From JBFLYC01 sp040756735 (lineage in GTDB: Bacteria; Bacillota; DSM-16504; Desulfitibacterales; Desulfitibacteraceae), in contig JBFLYC010000003.1 of the NCBI GenBank assembly GCA_040756735.1, positions 1 through 64,000 on the forward strand: 64,000 nt of DNA, given 5' to 3'. The translations under genes and the position numbers were made by a program. Below are positions 33,695-42,868 of the stretch, in pieces (positions within the stretch are counted from its first letter, which is position 1; the number at the start of each line of letters is the position of its first letter). A model generated the notes under the pieces. It was not told the origin of the DNA. It was given only the letters and a program-made list of their open reading frames with translations, and made no database searches.

Positions 33695-34451
33695 TGATGC
33701 TCACCAGCCTTTCCACTATTTTGTCGAACTGCTTTGCAGACTCTTTGTCATATTCGTATACTGTTTTTCCCATCTTGCCGCATTCCGCTATTCTTACTCT
33801 TCTGTGGACAGGCTCCGCCACCATGCCGGCATCCTCAAAAAACTCCTTTATGAACTCCAGGTTCTCCTTGCCTTCGACGGTCCTCTGGTCGTACATGTTG
33901 GGTATTACCAGCGAGATCATTCCCGAATCCAGACCAATGTCAGAAAGGTACTCATATATGTTGCCGATGGCCCTTACCGAAGCAGCTTCCACTTGAACCG
34001 GCACAATGATGCCGTCAACGAAGTATAAAACCGCGTCATTGATCCTGCTCCGCTGCGGCCCGCAGTCAACAATCACATAATCGTAACCCTGCTGTTCCAA
34101 GCCTTTGAGCCTGCGCTTTAAAAACGAGCTTATTTCAGGCTCTTTGTAAAGCTCCGAATTTATGCGGTCAACATGCTTTGAAGGCAGCAGGTCCAGGTTA
34201 TCACGCGCATGAATGATGCATTCGGAAAGGTCTGCGCCGTCCTGCCCCACAAGGATGTCAAAAAGGCTCCTGCCATAGTCTTCCGAAGTAAAGCCCAGGA
34301 AAAGGCTGGCGTCGTTCTGCCCGTCCATGTCCACCAGCAATACCTTCCGCCCTTTTGCTGCAATCCCGTGCGCTACATGCACCGCTACAGTGCTTTTGCC
34401 CACCCCTCCCTTGCTGTTCAGTACGGCATATTTCCGAAGCCTTCTGCCCAT
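33675..34451 (-). CDS. ParA/MinD-type ATPase of the chemosensory cluster
   Basis: 258 residues: deviant Walker A KGGVGKST at about 14-21, A' motif VDMDGQNDAS (usual DxDPQ), Walker B YVIVDCGPQRS, and C-terminal helices. Arg/Lys residues near the end could bind DNA. Between cheA and a CheW gene, with 20-base overlap of the latter, hence part of the system and not of chromosome segregation; no ParB or parS is near. PpfA of Rhodobacter and ParC of Vibrio are known ParA-like proteins that place chemoreceptor arrays. Confidence 0.93.
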   Translation of the reverse strand: MGRRLRKYAVLNSKGGVGKSTVAVHVAHGIAAKGRKVLLVDMDGQNDASLFLGFTSEDYGRSLFDILVGQDGADLSECIIHARDNLDLLPSKHVDRINSELYKEPEISSFLKRRLKGLEQQGYDYVIVDCGPQRSRINDAVLYFVDGIIVPVQVEAASVRAIGNIYEYLSDIGLDSGMISLVIPNMYDQRTVEGKENLEFIKEFFEDAGMVAEPVHRRVRIAECGKMGKTVYEYDKESAKQFDKIVERLVSISGGKGR

Positions 34452-34469
34452 GCCGCTTAACCCCCTTTT

Positions 34470-36722
34470 TCAACCGGTAATGTTATTATTCTCCGCAAGC
34501 TGTATTACTTCAACAGGATTCAAAATTAAAACCACCTGCCCGTTTCCCAGCAGGGTAGAGCCGGATATACCGGGAACGGCGGCAAGGTGGCCCTCCAAGG
34601 GCTTTATAACAAATTCCTGTTCATTCTTAAGCCTGTCAACAACAATCGCATAATTGTCAGCGCCATTTGACAAAATTACCGCATTTAATTCCTCTTGCCC
34701 GGCGTCCGTCTCTTGTGCCGCGAAAATCCTGCAAAGCCAGTCAACCCCGATTACATCTCCCCGCAGGCTGGCAAATCGCTTTCCATGGAATTGGTGAATG
34801 CTGCTTCTGTTTATTTTTACGGTTTCAGCGATATGCTCCAGCGGGATAATATAGGTTTCTCCGGCTGACTCCACAACCAGGCCGCGCGAAACCGCAAGCG
34901 AAAGCGGCAGCCGGATTGCAATCTTCGTACCTTTGCCCGCTTCGCTCTCTATCATTACATTTCCGTTTATCTTTGCTATGTTGCTTTTAACGATATCCAT
35001 ACCCACGCCCCTGCCGGATACCTCGGTAACCCGTCCGGCGGTGCTGAAGCCGGGAAGGAAAATCAGGCCCAGCAGCTGGCTGCGGCTCATTTTTCCGGCG
35101 TCCTCGGCACTTATGAAGCCCTTTTCGACGGCCTTTTCCTTTATTGCTGCGGCATCGATTCCTTTTCCGTCGTCTTCAATTTCAACAAACACATGCTTGT
35201 TTCTGTTATAAGCCCTCAATACAATTCGCCCTGTCTCCGGCTTCCCTGTTGAGAGGCGCTCATCGGGGGATTCAATGCCGTGGTCTGCGGCGTTGCGTAT
35301 CAAATGCACAAGAGGATCGCTGATTTGCTCAATGATGGTTTTATCAATCTCGGTATCCTCACCCTCCATATGCAATTCCATCTTCTTGCCCGTACTCTGG
35401 GCGATATCCCTCACAACCCTGGGCATTCTCTGGAATACGGTTTTGATCTCCACCATTCTTATGGACATGATTGCATCCTGAAGCCCGTCGGAAATCCTGT
35501 TTATATGGGCTCCCACCTGCTTCACTTCCTTGGATATTTCAGGCAGGTCATACTCAAGGCTCAATTTTGAGGATATATGCATAAATGAGTTTTTCGCAAC
35601 CAGAAGCTCGGAAATCATGTTCATCATTTTATCCAGCTTTTCCTGGCTTACCCGGATGCTCTGCGCCAGAACGCTCTTTGACCTTGAATCCGCGTTTTTT
35701 TCTGGTTCCTGCCTGCCTGCCGCCGCGGCATTTTGCGCCGGGCCGCCTGAAGAACCTTTAATATCCGACATCTGCCGCTTGATTGCTTCAATAATGCCGT
35801 TATCGCAAATACTGCCGAATTCCTCCAGAGCGGCGGCGTTAATAAAGGATTTCAAATAATCCATCACCGACAGGCTTAAATCAACATGTCTCTTTTCAAA
35901 GATGCATCTTTTGTCCCTTATCAGCGCCAGCAGGCTTTCGAAGGAATGCACAACCTCCGAAAGCTTCTTCAGTTCCGAATATTCCGGGGCTTGAGGAGGC
36001 AAGGCCGAAAGGTATATCCCCGCCCCGCCTTTAATGCTGTGGATGGCCCTGAATATTTCATTTACGGTATCCATGTCGCCGCCATCGGCATCAAGCCGTA
36101 TTAAAAAATCATTTTCTATTCTATCAATATGCTCCGAGCTTTCATACAGAAACTGCTCTCTGATTCCTTGAGTCAATCCTCTCTTAAATTCATCCGACTT
36201 TAAAATCTCAAAATCCGCATCTTCCTCCGGAGAGGCTTCCTCCCGGAGACCGCAGCCTTCACCGTTGCCGGCTTCGCTTTTTTCACGCGCCTGCCTCAAG
36301 CGTTCGACTGCCAGCTCATGCTCATCTCCGTTTTCAAGCTTCATCTGCACCACGCCGTTTTCAACGGCAGTACTGCTTCCCTTCAGGCTTTCAAGAACGC
36401 CTGACATATAAGCGCTCAAAAAGTCTGCAGAGAAAAGAAGGGCGTCAATAACTCCCGTGTCCGCAGGCTCCTTCCGCTCCTTAAAGGCATCCAGCACTAG
36501 CTCCATTTCCCGGCAAAGCCTTACGGCGGCCGGCAGCCCTATAAAGGAGGATCCCAGTTTTATGCCGTGTACGCGTTTCATAATGCTGCCTAGCAATCCG
36601 TTGCCTTCCGGACATGATTCCAGCCGCAGTATTTCCTTTTCAAGCTCTTTCAGGCGTTCTGCGCACTCACCGGCAAACACTTCCGCTATTTTAATATCTT
36701 TTGTATGAATCCAGCTGTGCAT
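34470..36722 (-). CDS. cheA: CheA histidine kinase with two Hpt-like modules
   Basis: 750 residues. Module 1 (1-110) is Hpt-like with RVHGIKLGSSFIG: His52 is in place but one residue is inserted in the H-x-x-K-G turn, so phosphorylation is doubtful. Module 2 (about 185-300) has the canonical AIHSIKGGAG, His228. Then P3 dimerisation (from about 355), P4 catalytic domain (HLIRNAADHG, EDDGKGI, GRGVGMDIV) and P5 CheW-like domain (from about 612). No clear P2. Autokinase coupled to the soluble MCP through CheW proteins. 18 bases before parA, 18 after a cheY. Confidence 0.95.
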   Translation of the reverse strand: MHSWIHTKDIKIAEVFAGECAERLKELEKEILRLESCPEGNGLLGSIMKRVHGIKLGSSFIGLPAAVRLCREMELVLDAFKERKEPADTGVIDALLFSADFLSAYMSGVLESLKGSSTAVENGVVQMKLENGDEHELAVERLRQAREKSEAGNGEGCGLREEASPEEDADFEILKSDEFKRGLTQGIREQFLYESSEHIDRIENDFLIRLDADGGDMDTVNEIFRAIHSIKGGAGIYLSALPPQAPEYSELKKLSEVVHSFESLLALIRDKRCIFEKRHVDLSLSVMDYLKSFINAAALEEFGSICDNGIIEAIKRQMSDIKGSSGGPAQNAAAAGRQEPEKNADSRSKSVLAQSIRVSQEKLDKMMNMISELLVAKNSFMHISSKLSLEYDLPEISKEVKQVGAHINRISDGLQDAIMSIRMVEIKTVFQRMPRVVRDIAQSTGKKMELHMEGEDTEIDKTIIEQISDPLVHLIRNAADHGIESPDERLSTGKPETGRIVLRAYNRNKHVFVEIEDDGKGIDAAAIKEKAVEKGFISAEDAGKMSRSQLLGLIFLPGFSTAGRVTEVSGRGVGMDIVKSNIAKINGNVMIESEAGKGTKIAIRLPLSLAVSRGLVVESAGETYIIPLEHIAETVKINRSSIHQFHGKRFASLRGDVIGVDWLCRIFAAQETDAGQEELNAVILSNGADNYAIVVDRLKNEQEFVIKPLEGHLAAVPGISGSTLLGNGQVVLILNPVEVIQLAENNNITG

Positions 36723-36740
36723 AATACTCTCTCCCCGGGG

Positions 36741-37109
36741 CTAAAGAAGCTTTTTTATCGTTCTTACCAATTTTTCAGGGTCCGTCGGTTTTACAAGGTG
36801 TATGCCTAAGCCCTGCCCCTCTCCGGCAAAGCCGGACTTGTATTCATCCTCGGTGGAAACGACGATGACTGGAATGGGTATTCCCATGTCGCGCACATTC
36901 CGTATTAGCTCATACCCGTCCATCCTCGGCATGTTGATATCGGTCACCAGCAGCCGGTACCCGCCGCAAAGCAGCTTTTCAAGCGCAACGGCGCCGTTTT
37001 CGGCCGTCTCCACCTGGAAGCCGAACATTTTAATGATGTAGCTGTGAAAATTTCTCACCATTTCAGAGTCATCCACAACCAGAATCTTCTTTCCTGAATT
37101 CTGAACCAT
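36741..37109 (-). CDS. cheY: CheY-like response regulator
   Basis: 122 residues, receiver only. Acidic pair Asp13-Asp14 (VVDDSE), phospho-acceptor Asp57 in LLVTDINMPRMDG, Ser/Thr switch in VVSTEDEY and Lys in HLVKPTDPEK. All essential residues are kept. Lies between cheR and cheA. Without flagella genes its target is unknown. Confidence 0.93.
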   Translation of the reverse strand: MVQNSGKKILVVDDSEMVRNFHSYIIKMFGFQVETAENGAVALEKLLCGGYRLLVTDINMPRMDGYELIRNVRDMGIPIPVIVVSTEDEYKSGFAGEGQGLGIHLVKPTDPEKLVRTIKKLL

Positions 37110-37122
37110 GCTGTGCCTCCCT

Positions 37123-37947
37123 TCATTTCGGCCTTGAATATACTATGGTGTCCCCGATTCTCTGGACCCTGTATGCAGATGATATTCTCCCGACGGATTC
37201 CGAGTGGCCGAGGAAAATGAACCCCCCGGGGTTCAGGGATTCGTAAAAGCGGGACAGGACGCTTTTTCTCGACTCATCGTCAAAATATATCAGGCAGTTC
37301 CGGCAGAATATGAAATCACATCCGGTGACACTGCTCATTTCGCTATCATCCATAAGGTTTATGCGCCTGAATGAAACAGGCTTTTTTACGTCGAGATTGA
37401 CGAGGTACTTGTCATGCCGCCTTGTGAAATGCTTCTCCAGGTATTCGGGAGGCACGTCCTTTACGGCTCTGCTTTCATAGAGCCCGATTCTCGCGCTTTG
37501 CAGCACCTCTGTGTTTATGTCGGAGGCAAGTATCTGTATCTCCCATTCTCCGGGCTTTTCCAGCATTTCCTGGAGAATGATGGACAGGGTGTAGGGCTCT
37601 TCTCCCGTGGAGCAGGCGGCGCTCCATATTTTAATTTTCCTCCTGTCCCCTTTTTCACCGACAAATACCGGCAGCACATCCTCCGCAAAATTGCGCAGCT
37701 GCGGAAAGTCGCGGAAAAAATAGGTTTCGTTTACCGTGAGGTCGTTGATTAATTTATCAAATTCAGACGGGTCTTCCGAGAATTTCAGCATTATGTAATA
37801 CTCGTTCAGGCTGTCCATTTCAAGCAGTTCCGCACGTGCCTCAAGCCTTTTTTGCACATAGTACTTTTTGTTGCTTTCATAATATATCCCTGTTTTTTTG
37901 TAAATCAGTTTTGCAAACTTGTCGAACAATTCGTCGGGTAATATCAT
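37123..37947 (-). CDS. cheR: CheR methyltransferase
   Basis: 274 residues, normal CheR length. N-terminal helical domain (about 1-75, with LINDLTVNETYFFRD at the join), SAM-binding domain with IWSAACSTGEEPYTL, LASDINTEVLQSAR, FIFCRNCLIYFDDE and FLGHSESV. It methylates Glu residues of chemoreceptors. Overlaps the HEAT gene stop by four bases (ATGA). Confidence 0.96.
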   Translation of the reverse strand: MILPDELFDKFAKLIYKKTGIYYESNKKYYVQKRLEARAELLEMDSLNEYYIMLKFSEDPSEFDKLINDLTVNETYFFRDFPQLRNFAEDVLPVFVGEKGDRRKIKIWSAACSTGEEPYTLSIILQEMLEKPGEWEIQILASDINTEVLQSARIGLYESRAVKDVPPEYLEKHFTRRHDKYLVNLDVKKPVSFRRINLMDDSEMSSVTGCDFIFCRNCLIYFDDESRKSVLSRFYESLNPGGFIFLGHSESVGRISSAYRVQRIGDTIVYSRPK

Positions 37948-39797
37948 TCCGCCACTCCTTTTTTCCTCATGGCTTCTTCAGCGGCTTCCCTTACTTCGTC
38001 CACCCGGTCTTCAAGCAGTGTTTTCAGCAATCCTTCCGCCCGGCTGCCGCTCATCAGGCCCAATGCCCTAACGGCCGCCATTCTCGCCAGTACATTGCCG
38101 CAGTTAACCGCATCCTCAATGATATCCATGGTGTTATAGCTGCTGAACCGGTATATGTTGGTTATTATCTCCATTTTATTTATTGGGTCGCACTCATTCT
38201 CATAAAGCTTTTTCAGAAGATGCAGGCTCTTTTCGCCAATCTTGCCGTTCAGGGCTTTTATGGTTTTTTTTCTGACCTTGGGGGACGGGTCGTTGGACAT
38301 TGTAGCCATAAACTCGTAAAAAGCGTTGGTTTCGGACCGCCGTGCAATGTCAACCAGCCTTGCCCTGGCATTTTCATCCATGCATCGCATCCTTGGCGCC
38401 ATATGCCTCCATCCGGCGCCTTCGTCCAGCCTGAACAGGACCTCCAGGGCTTCGGCGCCTTCATGGCCCGGGTTGCGGTTCAATATCTCCTCAAGCAGCC
38501 CAGTGTTTAACCTGTCAATAATCGACAGGAGTTTTCGGGCGGCTGCATCCCTTACCTTGGGGCTTTTATGCTCCAGCCTCGGAAGCAGGCTTTCAACGGC
38601 CCCGGCGGCGCTTATGCTTTCAACGTACGCCACGCCTGCCTCCTCGCTGCAATCGGTGAGGCTTTCAAGCAGCGTCCCGTTCTTATAGGCTTCAAGTTCG
38701 GAGACTATGCGCAAAGCCCATCTGGAAACATCCCTGTCCTCAGATTTGCACAGCTCCTCAACGGCGGCGTTGAAGCCCTCCAGCTTTTTTGCGTGTATCA
38801 GCTTAAGGCCCGTCAGGACCAGTTCCGGCTCCATGCAGCCCAGCATCCTGGAAATAAAGCTCGCCGGTATGTTCTCAAGCCTTTGCAAAAGCTCGTAAAG
38901 CTTTTCGGTGAAAAATTCCTCATTTCTATTCAATGCATGGATTTCTTCAATATCATCAAGGAAAAAGTCCAGCTGCAGCTTTACCAAAGCGCCAATGCAT
39001 AAAAGTATCTGCCCGGTATCCCGGCAATCCCAGCGCTCCTTGAGGACCCTTCCGAGCATCGCGGCGGTTTCCGGGGAAAGCTCGCGCATGTCCGCCTTCA
39101 ATACCAGGCTGCTCAATGCAAAAACAAGATTTGAATCCTCTATGGCAAAATCCTTCATGTACCTGCCGGTGATTGCGTCGACGTCGCGGTGCGAGCCGAT
39201 CCTGCCAAGGGCCCTGACATATGTGTTCACAAGAATGTTCCTCTCAATGGCGGAGGCATTTACGGAAAACACTTTTTCCCCGGCGGCATCGGCAAAATCT
39301 GTTGCATCAAGGCTTGCAAACGTCCTCAAAAGCGCGTTGACGACCCAGACGCTGTCTGTTTTTTTCAGGGTTTCAAGAAGCCTGCCCGCAGCCTCTTTGT
39401 ATTGCTGCTGCGCAATAACCTCCAGAGCCGCCTCCACAACATTTTGATCCTCATCGTCCAGCGCTGCCGCGGCAAGCTCGCAGCTGTGCCTTCCCCTTAT
39501 ATGTTTTAAGGCATCCAGCGCAAACTTCCGTATATTCCTGTCGCTGTCTGAGAGCTTTGATTTTATGGCGTCCAGCGCCTTTTCCCCGAGGGAGGCAAGC
39601 AGCTCAATCGCCGTGTTGCGTATAAACGGGTCTTGCGAGTGCAGGAGCCCGGCAACAAGCGCGGCAGTCCGTTCGTCCTTCATGCCTGCGATTCTTTGAA
39701 CCAGCTTTTCCTGCCTGTGCCTCTCCTTTTCATTAAGAAGCTCGTCTATCAGCGACCTTGCCTCCTGTTCACAAAACCGGTCAATGTAGTTGCCCAT
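37944..39797 (-). CDS. HEAT-repeat scaffold protein
   Basis: 617 residues made of HEAT-like helical pairs from end to end, for example HSQDPFIRNTAIELLASLGE, LSDSDRNIRKFALDAL, LDDEDQNVVEAALEVI, SNDPSPKVRKKTIKAL and LLEDRVDEVREAAEEAM. No enzymatic motif. HEAT proteins occur in alternative chemosensory systems as scaffolds or adaptors. Overlaps the Hpt gene by 17 bases and cheR by four, so it is made in step with both. Confidence 0.88.
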   Translation of the reverse strand: MGNYIDRFCEQEARSLIDELLNEKERHRQEKLVQRIAGMKDERTAALVAGLLHSQDPFIRNTAIELLASLGEKALDAIKSKLSDSDRNIRKFALDALKHIRGRHSCELAAAALDDEDQNVVEAALEVIAQQQYKEAAGRLLETLKKTDSVWVVNALLRTFASLDATDFADAAGEKVFSVNASAIERNILVNTYVRALGRIGSHRDVDAITGRYMKDFAIEDSNLVFALSSLVLKADMRELSPETAAMLGRVLKERWDCRDTGQILLCIGALVKLQLDFFLDDIEEIHALNRNEEFFTEKLYELLQRLENIPASFISRMLGCMEPELVLTGLKLIHAKKLEGFNAAVEELCKSEDRDVSRWALRIVSELEAYKNGTLLESLTDCSEEAGVAYVESISAAGAVESLLPRLEHKSPKVRDAAARKLLSIIDRLNTGLLEEILNRNPGHEGAEALEVLFRLDEGAGWRHMAPRMRCMDENARARLVDIARRSETNAFYEFMATMSNDPSPKVRKKTIKALNGKIGEKSLHLLKKLYENECDPINKMEIITNIYRFSSYNTMDIIEDAVNCGNVLARMAAVRALGLMSGSRAEGLLKTLLEDRVDEVREAAEEAMRKKGVAE

Positions 39798-41250
39798 ATT
39801 TCACATCCTTTACCATTTCATCAATCCTGGAAACAAAATTTTCCGACCGAAGCATCCCTGAAATCGCGTCAAGCTCTGAGCCGAACACGTCAAATTCCTC
39901 AACAGGCCTTATGCAGTCGAAAATGTTCTCAATCCTCCTTGCTCCGCTTCCGCCCGCAATAATGCAAGTCTCAATGTTTATGGCCCCAGTCTCTTTTTTC
40001 ACCCTTATCAGCGCCTTTACCTCATCCTCATACAGTATTGATAGCCTGCTCAAATCAATCAGCATCAACAATGTTGATGACCTGTCCAGCATCTCCATAA
40101 AATTGTCCAGCCTGTCGGTAAAATGATTTTTATCAGGCTTGAAAACCTTGATCAGGTATTTTCCCTTTATATGGCCGTAAAAGTCTTCAATAAGCGTCGT
40201 CATTCGCTCATGAATGCGGGAGCGGAGCCTTCCTCCGTCATCCGCCTGTTCTTCAAAGCTTTTAACGGCAAGGCTGAACAATTCATTGAAATCATTAACA
40301 AGCATACCAAGCTTGTCTTGATTGGCCATTCTCCCGAAGGCATGGGCTGCCTCAAGCTTAAGCGACTCAACCAGCCGGAGCGCTTCCCCGCTTTCGGGGA
40401 ATTGCCCATGCCTGCCGGAAAGCAAACCGCACAGCCTTGCAAGGACCCTCATGATGACTGCCTGGGAGGCCGCACCGCTGCCGCCTAGGCAATAATCATT
40501 TCCTTTCTGAATTTCTCTGGTCAGGTTTATTATGCTTATCCTTTCCACGTAAAACAGGTTGAAATATGTATACAGCTCACTTTCCTCTATATCGGTGCAC
40601 AGGATGATTTCAAAGGTTTTTATTTCCTCTTCATCCACGCAGCCGGAAAAATAGCTGTCCGTTATGCTGGAATAAGCCAGAGACCCGATGCCCTCAACAC
40701 TGCTCAGAATCATCATGAACACGGGGGACACCATGGGAGCGTCCTCTCCGATGAAAAAGGTGATGTAGTACCTGTTTTTGCCCCTGGGCCTTTTGTTGAT
40801 GAGGGAAGCGACAACACCTTCCGCCGGCTGCCCGGCTTCGGTTTTCTCCTCATTCTTTCTGCTGCTTCTGATAAAGGCCTCTATCTTTTCGCCAATTCCG
40901 GAAGCGGTATTTGCATAAGCCTCCATCATCTCCGGTGTGTCCTGTCCTTTTTTGCATGCAAGCATCCTCCCGACGATGTCCAGGCCGTCAAGGCAAAGAG
41001 ATACGACACTGCGGTCGAACGGGATCGAACCGTTTCTAATGCAGTCAAGCATATCCTCGATTTTGTGCATTACATTTCCGATATCCTCAAATCCCGCCAC
41101 CTGGGAAGACCCTTTAATGGTATGGGCTATTCTGAACAGTTCGTCCGCATCGGCGGGGGAATACTCCTTCTCAAGCCGGATAGCGCACTCCTCCGCCTTC
41201 TGAAGCAGGTCCTCCGTTTCTTCCGCATAAGACTGGACCATTGCATTCAT
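39781..41250 (-). CDS. Hpt-domain protein with STAS-like C-terminus, no kinase domain
   Basis: 489 residues from ATG 41250 (GGCGGTGG five bases ahead). N-terminal Hpt domain with canonical AHTIKGSSQVAG (His43 of this start). A middle alpha-beta region (about 155-250, RYYITFFIGEDAPM to FYVERISIINL) recalls the CheY-binding P2 domain of CheA. The C-terminal 110 residues (STLLMLIDLSRLSILYEDEV) have the strand-helix order of a STAS domain. The CheA dimerisation and catalytic parts are absent. It could serve as phosphotransfer store between CheA and the receivers. Domain names beyond Hpt are my inference. Confidence 0.75.
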   Translation of the reverse strand: MNAMVQSYAEETEDLLQKAEECAIRLEKEYSPADADELFRIAHTIKGSSQVAGFEDIGNVMHKIEDMLDCIRNGSIPFDRSVVSLCLDGLDIVGRMLACKKGQDTPEMMEAYANTASGIGEKIEAFIRSSRKNEEKTEAGQPAEGVVASLINKRPRGKNRYYITFFIGEDAPMVSPVFMMILSSVEGIGSLAYSSITDSYFSGCVDEEEIKTFEIILCTDIEESELYTYFNLFYVERISIINLTREIQKGNDYCLGGSGAASQAVIMRVLARLCGLLSGRHGQFPESGEALRLVESLKLEAAHAFGRMANQDKLGMLVNDFNELFSLAVKSFEEQADDGGRLRSRIHERMTTLIEDFYGHIKGKYLIKVFKPDKNHFTDRLDNFMEMLDRSSTLLMLIDLSRLSILYEDEVKALIRVKKETGAINIETCIIAGGSGARRIENIFDCIRPVEEFDVFGSELDAISGMLRSENFVSRIDEMVKDVKYGQLH

Positions 41251-41299
41251 CCAAACCACCGCCTAATACTGATAAGTAAAAATTAAACGCCTCAAGCCG

Positions 41300-41713
41300 T
41301 CATCCGTTAACGGCGTGAATGACGGCTTCCCTCCACCGCTCCAGCTTCTGCATCGAATAATCGACAGCCTGCATCACATGCTCCATGCTTTTGAAAGGCT
41401 TGGTGATATAATCGCTGGCGCCGTATTCAAGAGAGGTTAATATCTTTTCCATTGTAGAATGTCCTGCCGTCATGATGACCTGGGTTAAGGCATCATAGCT
41501 TTTTATCTCCTTCAGAAGCTCAATCCCGCCCATATCAGGCACATCCGCATCTATAAACGCGATATGGTATTTGCTGTTTTTGATTTTTTCAAAGGCGTCT
41601 TCCGCATTACGGGCAGCTTCAACCTCACAGTCTTCCTTCTCCAGGAGATTTTTGAGCAAAAGCAGCGCATCCTCCTGCCCGTCTACTATCAGGATCTTAT
41701 ACTTATACTTCAT
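41300..41713 (-). CDS. Response regulator with altered acidic pocket
   Basis: 137 residues from ATG 41713 (GGAGG upstream; longer frame to 41749 lacks RBS). Receiver fold with phospho-acceptor Asp55 (IAFIDADVPDMGG), Thr in IMTAGHS and Lys in DYITKPFKS. The first-strand acidic pair is IVDGQ instead of VDD, so one metal-binding Asp is replaced by Gly. A short C-terminal helix adds KLERWREAVIHAV. It may be phosphorylated poorly or act unphosphorylated. Between cheB and the Hpt-STAS gene. Confidence 0.85.
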   Translation of the reverse strand: MKYKYKILIVDGQEDALLLLKNLLEKEDCEVEAARNAEDAFEKIKNSKYHIAFIDADVPDMGGIELLKEIKSYDALTQVIMTAGHSTMEKILTSLEYGASDYITKPFKSMEHVMQAVDYSMQKLERWREAVIHAVNG

Positions 41714-41764
41714 TTGAAACCTCCGCATAATCCATTGCGATGGAAACACGTAGCATTTAGAGTT

Positions 41765-42853
41765 CTACGCTTTTCCCACCGCCTTGACTATTTCACCCGC
41801 TATCCTGTAGGACGGCGCTATTATCTCCGCGCCGCCCCTTTCTATTGCCTCCCTCGGCATACCGAAAACCACCGCCGTAGACTCATCCTCGGCTATGGTA
41901 ATGCCGCCGGCCTTTTTTATCTTTACCATGGCGTCCGCTCCGTCGTCTCCCATTCCGGTCATGAGCACTCCTACCACATTCTCTCCGCCAAAAGCGTCAA
42001 GGACGGCTTCCATAGTCACATTGACGGAAGGCATGAAAACGGTTCTGGGAGAGCTCGGCAGCCTTACGGTCCCGCCCTTTCCCCTCACTACCAGATGGTA
42101 TCCCCCGGGGGCAAGATAGCCCCTGCCGTCCCGGAGGACGTCGCCGACCTCAGCTTCCTTGACCGGTATGCGGCATGCGCCGTTCAGCCTTCTTGCAAAG
42201 GAGGATGTAAAGGAAGGCGGCATGTGCTGTACGACGATTACTGCGGCGCCAAGGTCTTCAGGCAGCATGGGCAGGACCTCCATCAGGGTTCCCGGCCCTC
42301 CGGTGGAAATACCAATTACCACCACCTTTGTCAATTCACTGCTTATTGAGTTTTCCGGTTTTTTTGCCGGATGCGGCCTGTTCTGGACAGGCAGGCTTTT
42401 GCGCCTCTGAATCCTGTCCCGGATGCTTTTCCTGTTTGCGTTCCTGTAAGCCAGCTTCACTTTTTGGATGATTTCCCTGCCAACAATATGTATGTTTGAG
42501 GATACGGTCCCCGAAGGCTTTGCGACATAATCGAAGGCGCCGAGCTCCAGGGCTTCGAAGGTAGTCAGCGCGCCCTCCTCGGTAAGGGAGCTTACCATCA
42601 ATACGGGCATTTCCGGATATTCCTCCAGGATGTGCTGCATGGCTGTCAAGCCGTCCATCACCGGCATATTGATATCCATGGTAACCACATCCGGCTTCAA
42701 ATAACACGCCTTTTCAACGGCGTCCAGTCCGTCCCTGGCCGTTCCCGCCACCTCAAGGCCCGGGTCGGCCAGTATGATTTCTTTCAGCGCCTTTCTCATA
42801 AGGGCGGAATCATCCGCAATCAATACTTTTATTTTGTCGGTCAAAAGCACCAC
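41765..42853 (-). CDS. cheB: CheB methylesterase
   Basis: 362 residues: receiver (IADDSALMRK, phospho-Asp60 in VVTMDINMPVMDG), linker, and C-terminal esterase with catalytic Ser in GISTGGPGT, His in VVQHMPP and Asp in LMTGMGDDGADAM. Both domains complete. Start is a GTG at 42853 or the TTG three codons later after AGGTGG. With CheR it sets methylation of the soluble MCP. Confidence 0.96.
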   Translation of the reverse strand: MVLLTDKIKVLIADDSALMRKALKEIILADPGLEVAGTARDGLDAVEKACYLKPDVVTMDINMPVMDGLTAMQHILEEYPEMPVLMVSSLTEEGALTTFEALELGAFDYVAKPSGTVSSNIHIVGREIIQKVKLAYRNANRKSIRDRIQRRKSLPVQNRPHPAKKPENSISSELTKVVVIGISTGGPGTLMEVLPMLPEDLGAAVIVVQHMPPSFTSSFARRLNGACRIPVKEAEVGDVLRDGRGYLAPGGYHLVVRGKGGTVRLPSSPRTVFMPSVNVTMEAVLDAFGGENVVGVLMTGMGDDGADAMVKIKKAGGITIAEDESTAVVFGMPREAIERGGAEIIAPSYRIAGEIVKAVGKA

Positions 42854-42868
42854 CTGTTATGGATAAGA

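Noticed and set aside
33675..34451. Chromosomal Soj/ParA partition locus
   Set aside because: No ParB, no parS-like site and no origin-proximal genes; it is embedded in and overlaps chemosensory genes.
38908..39447. Open frames antisense to the HEAT gene
   Set aside because: Mirror frames in GC-rich coding DNA; the minus-strand HEAT pattern is unmistakable.
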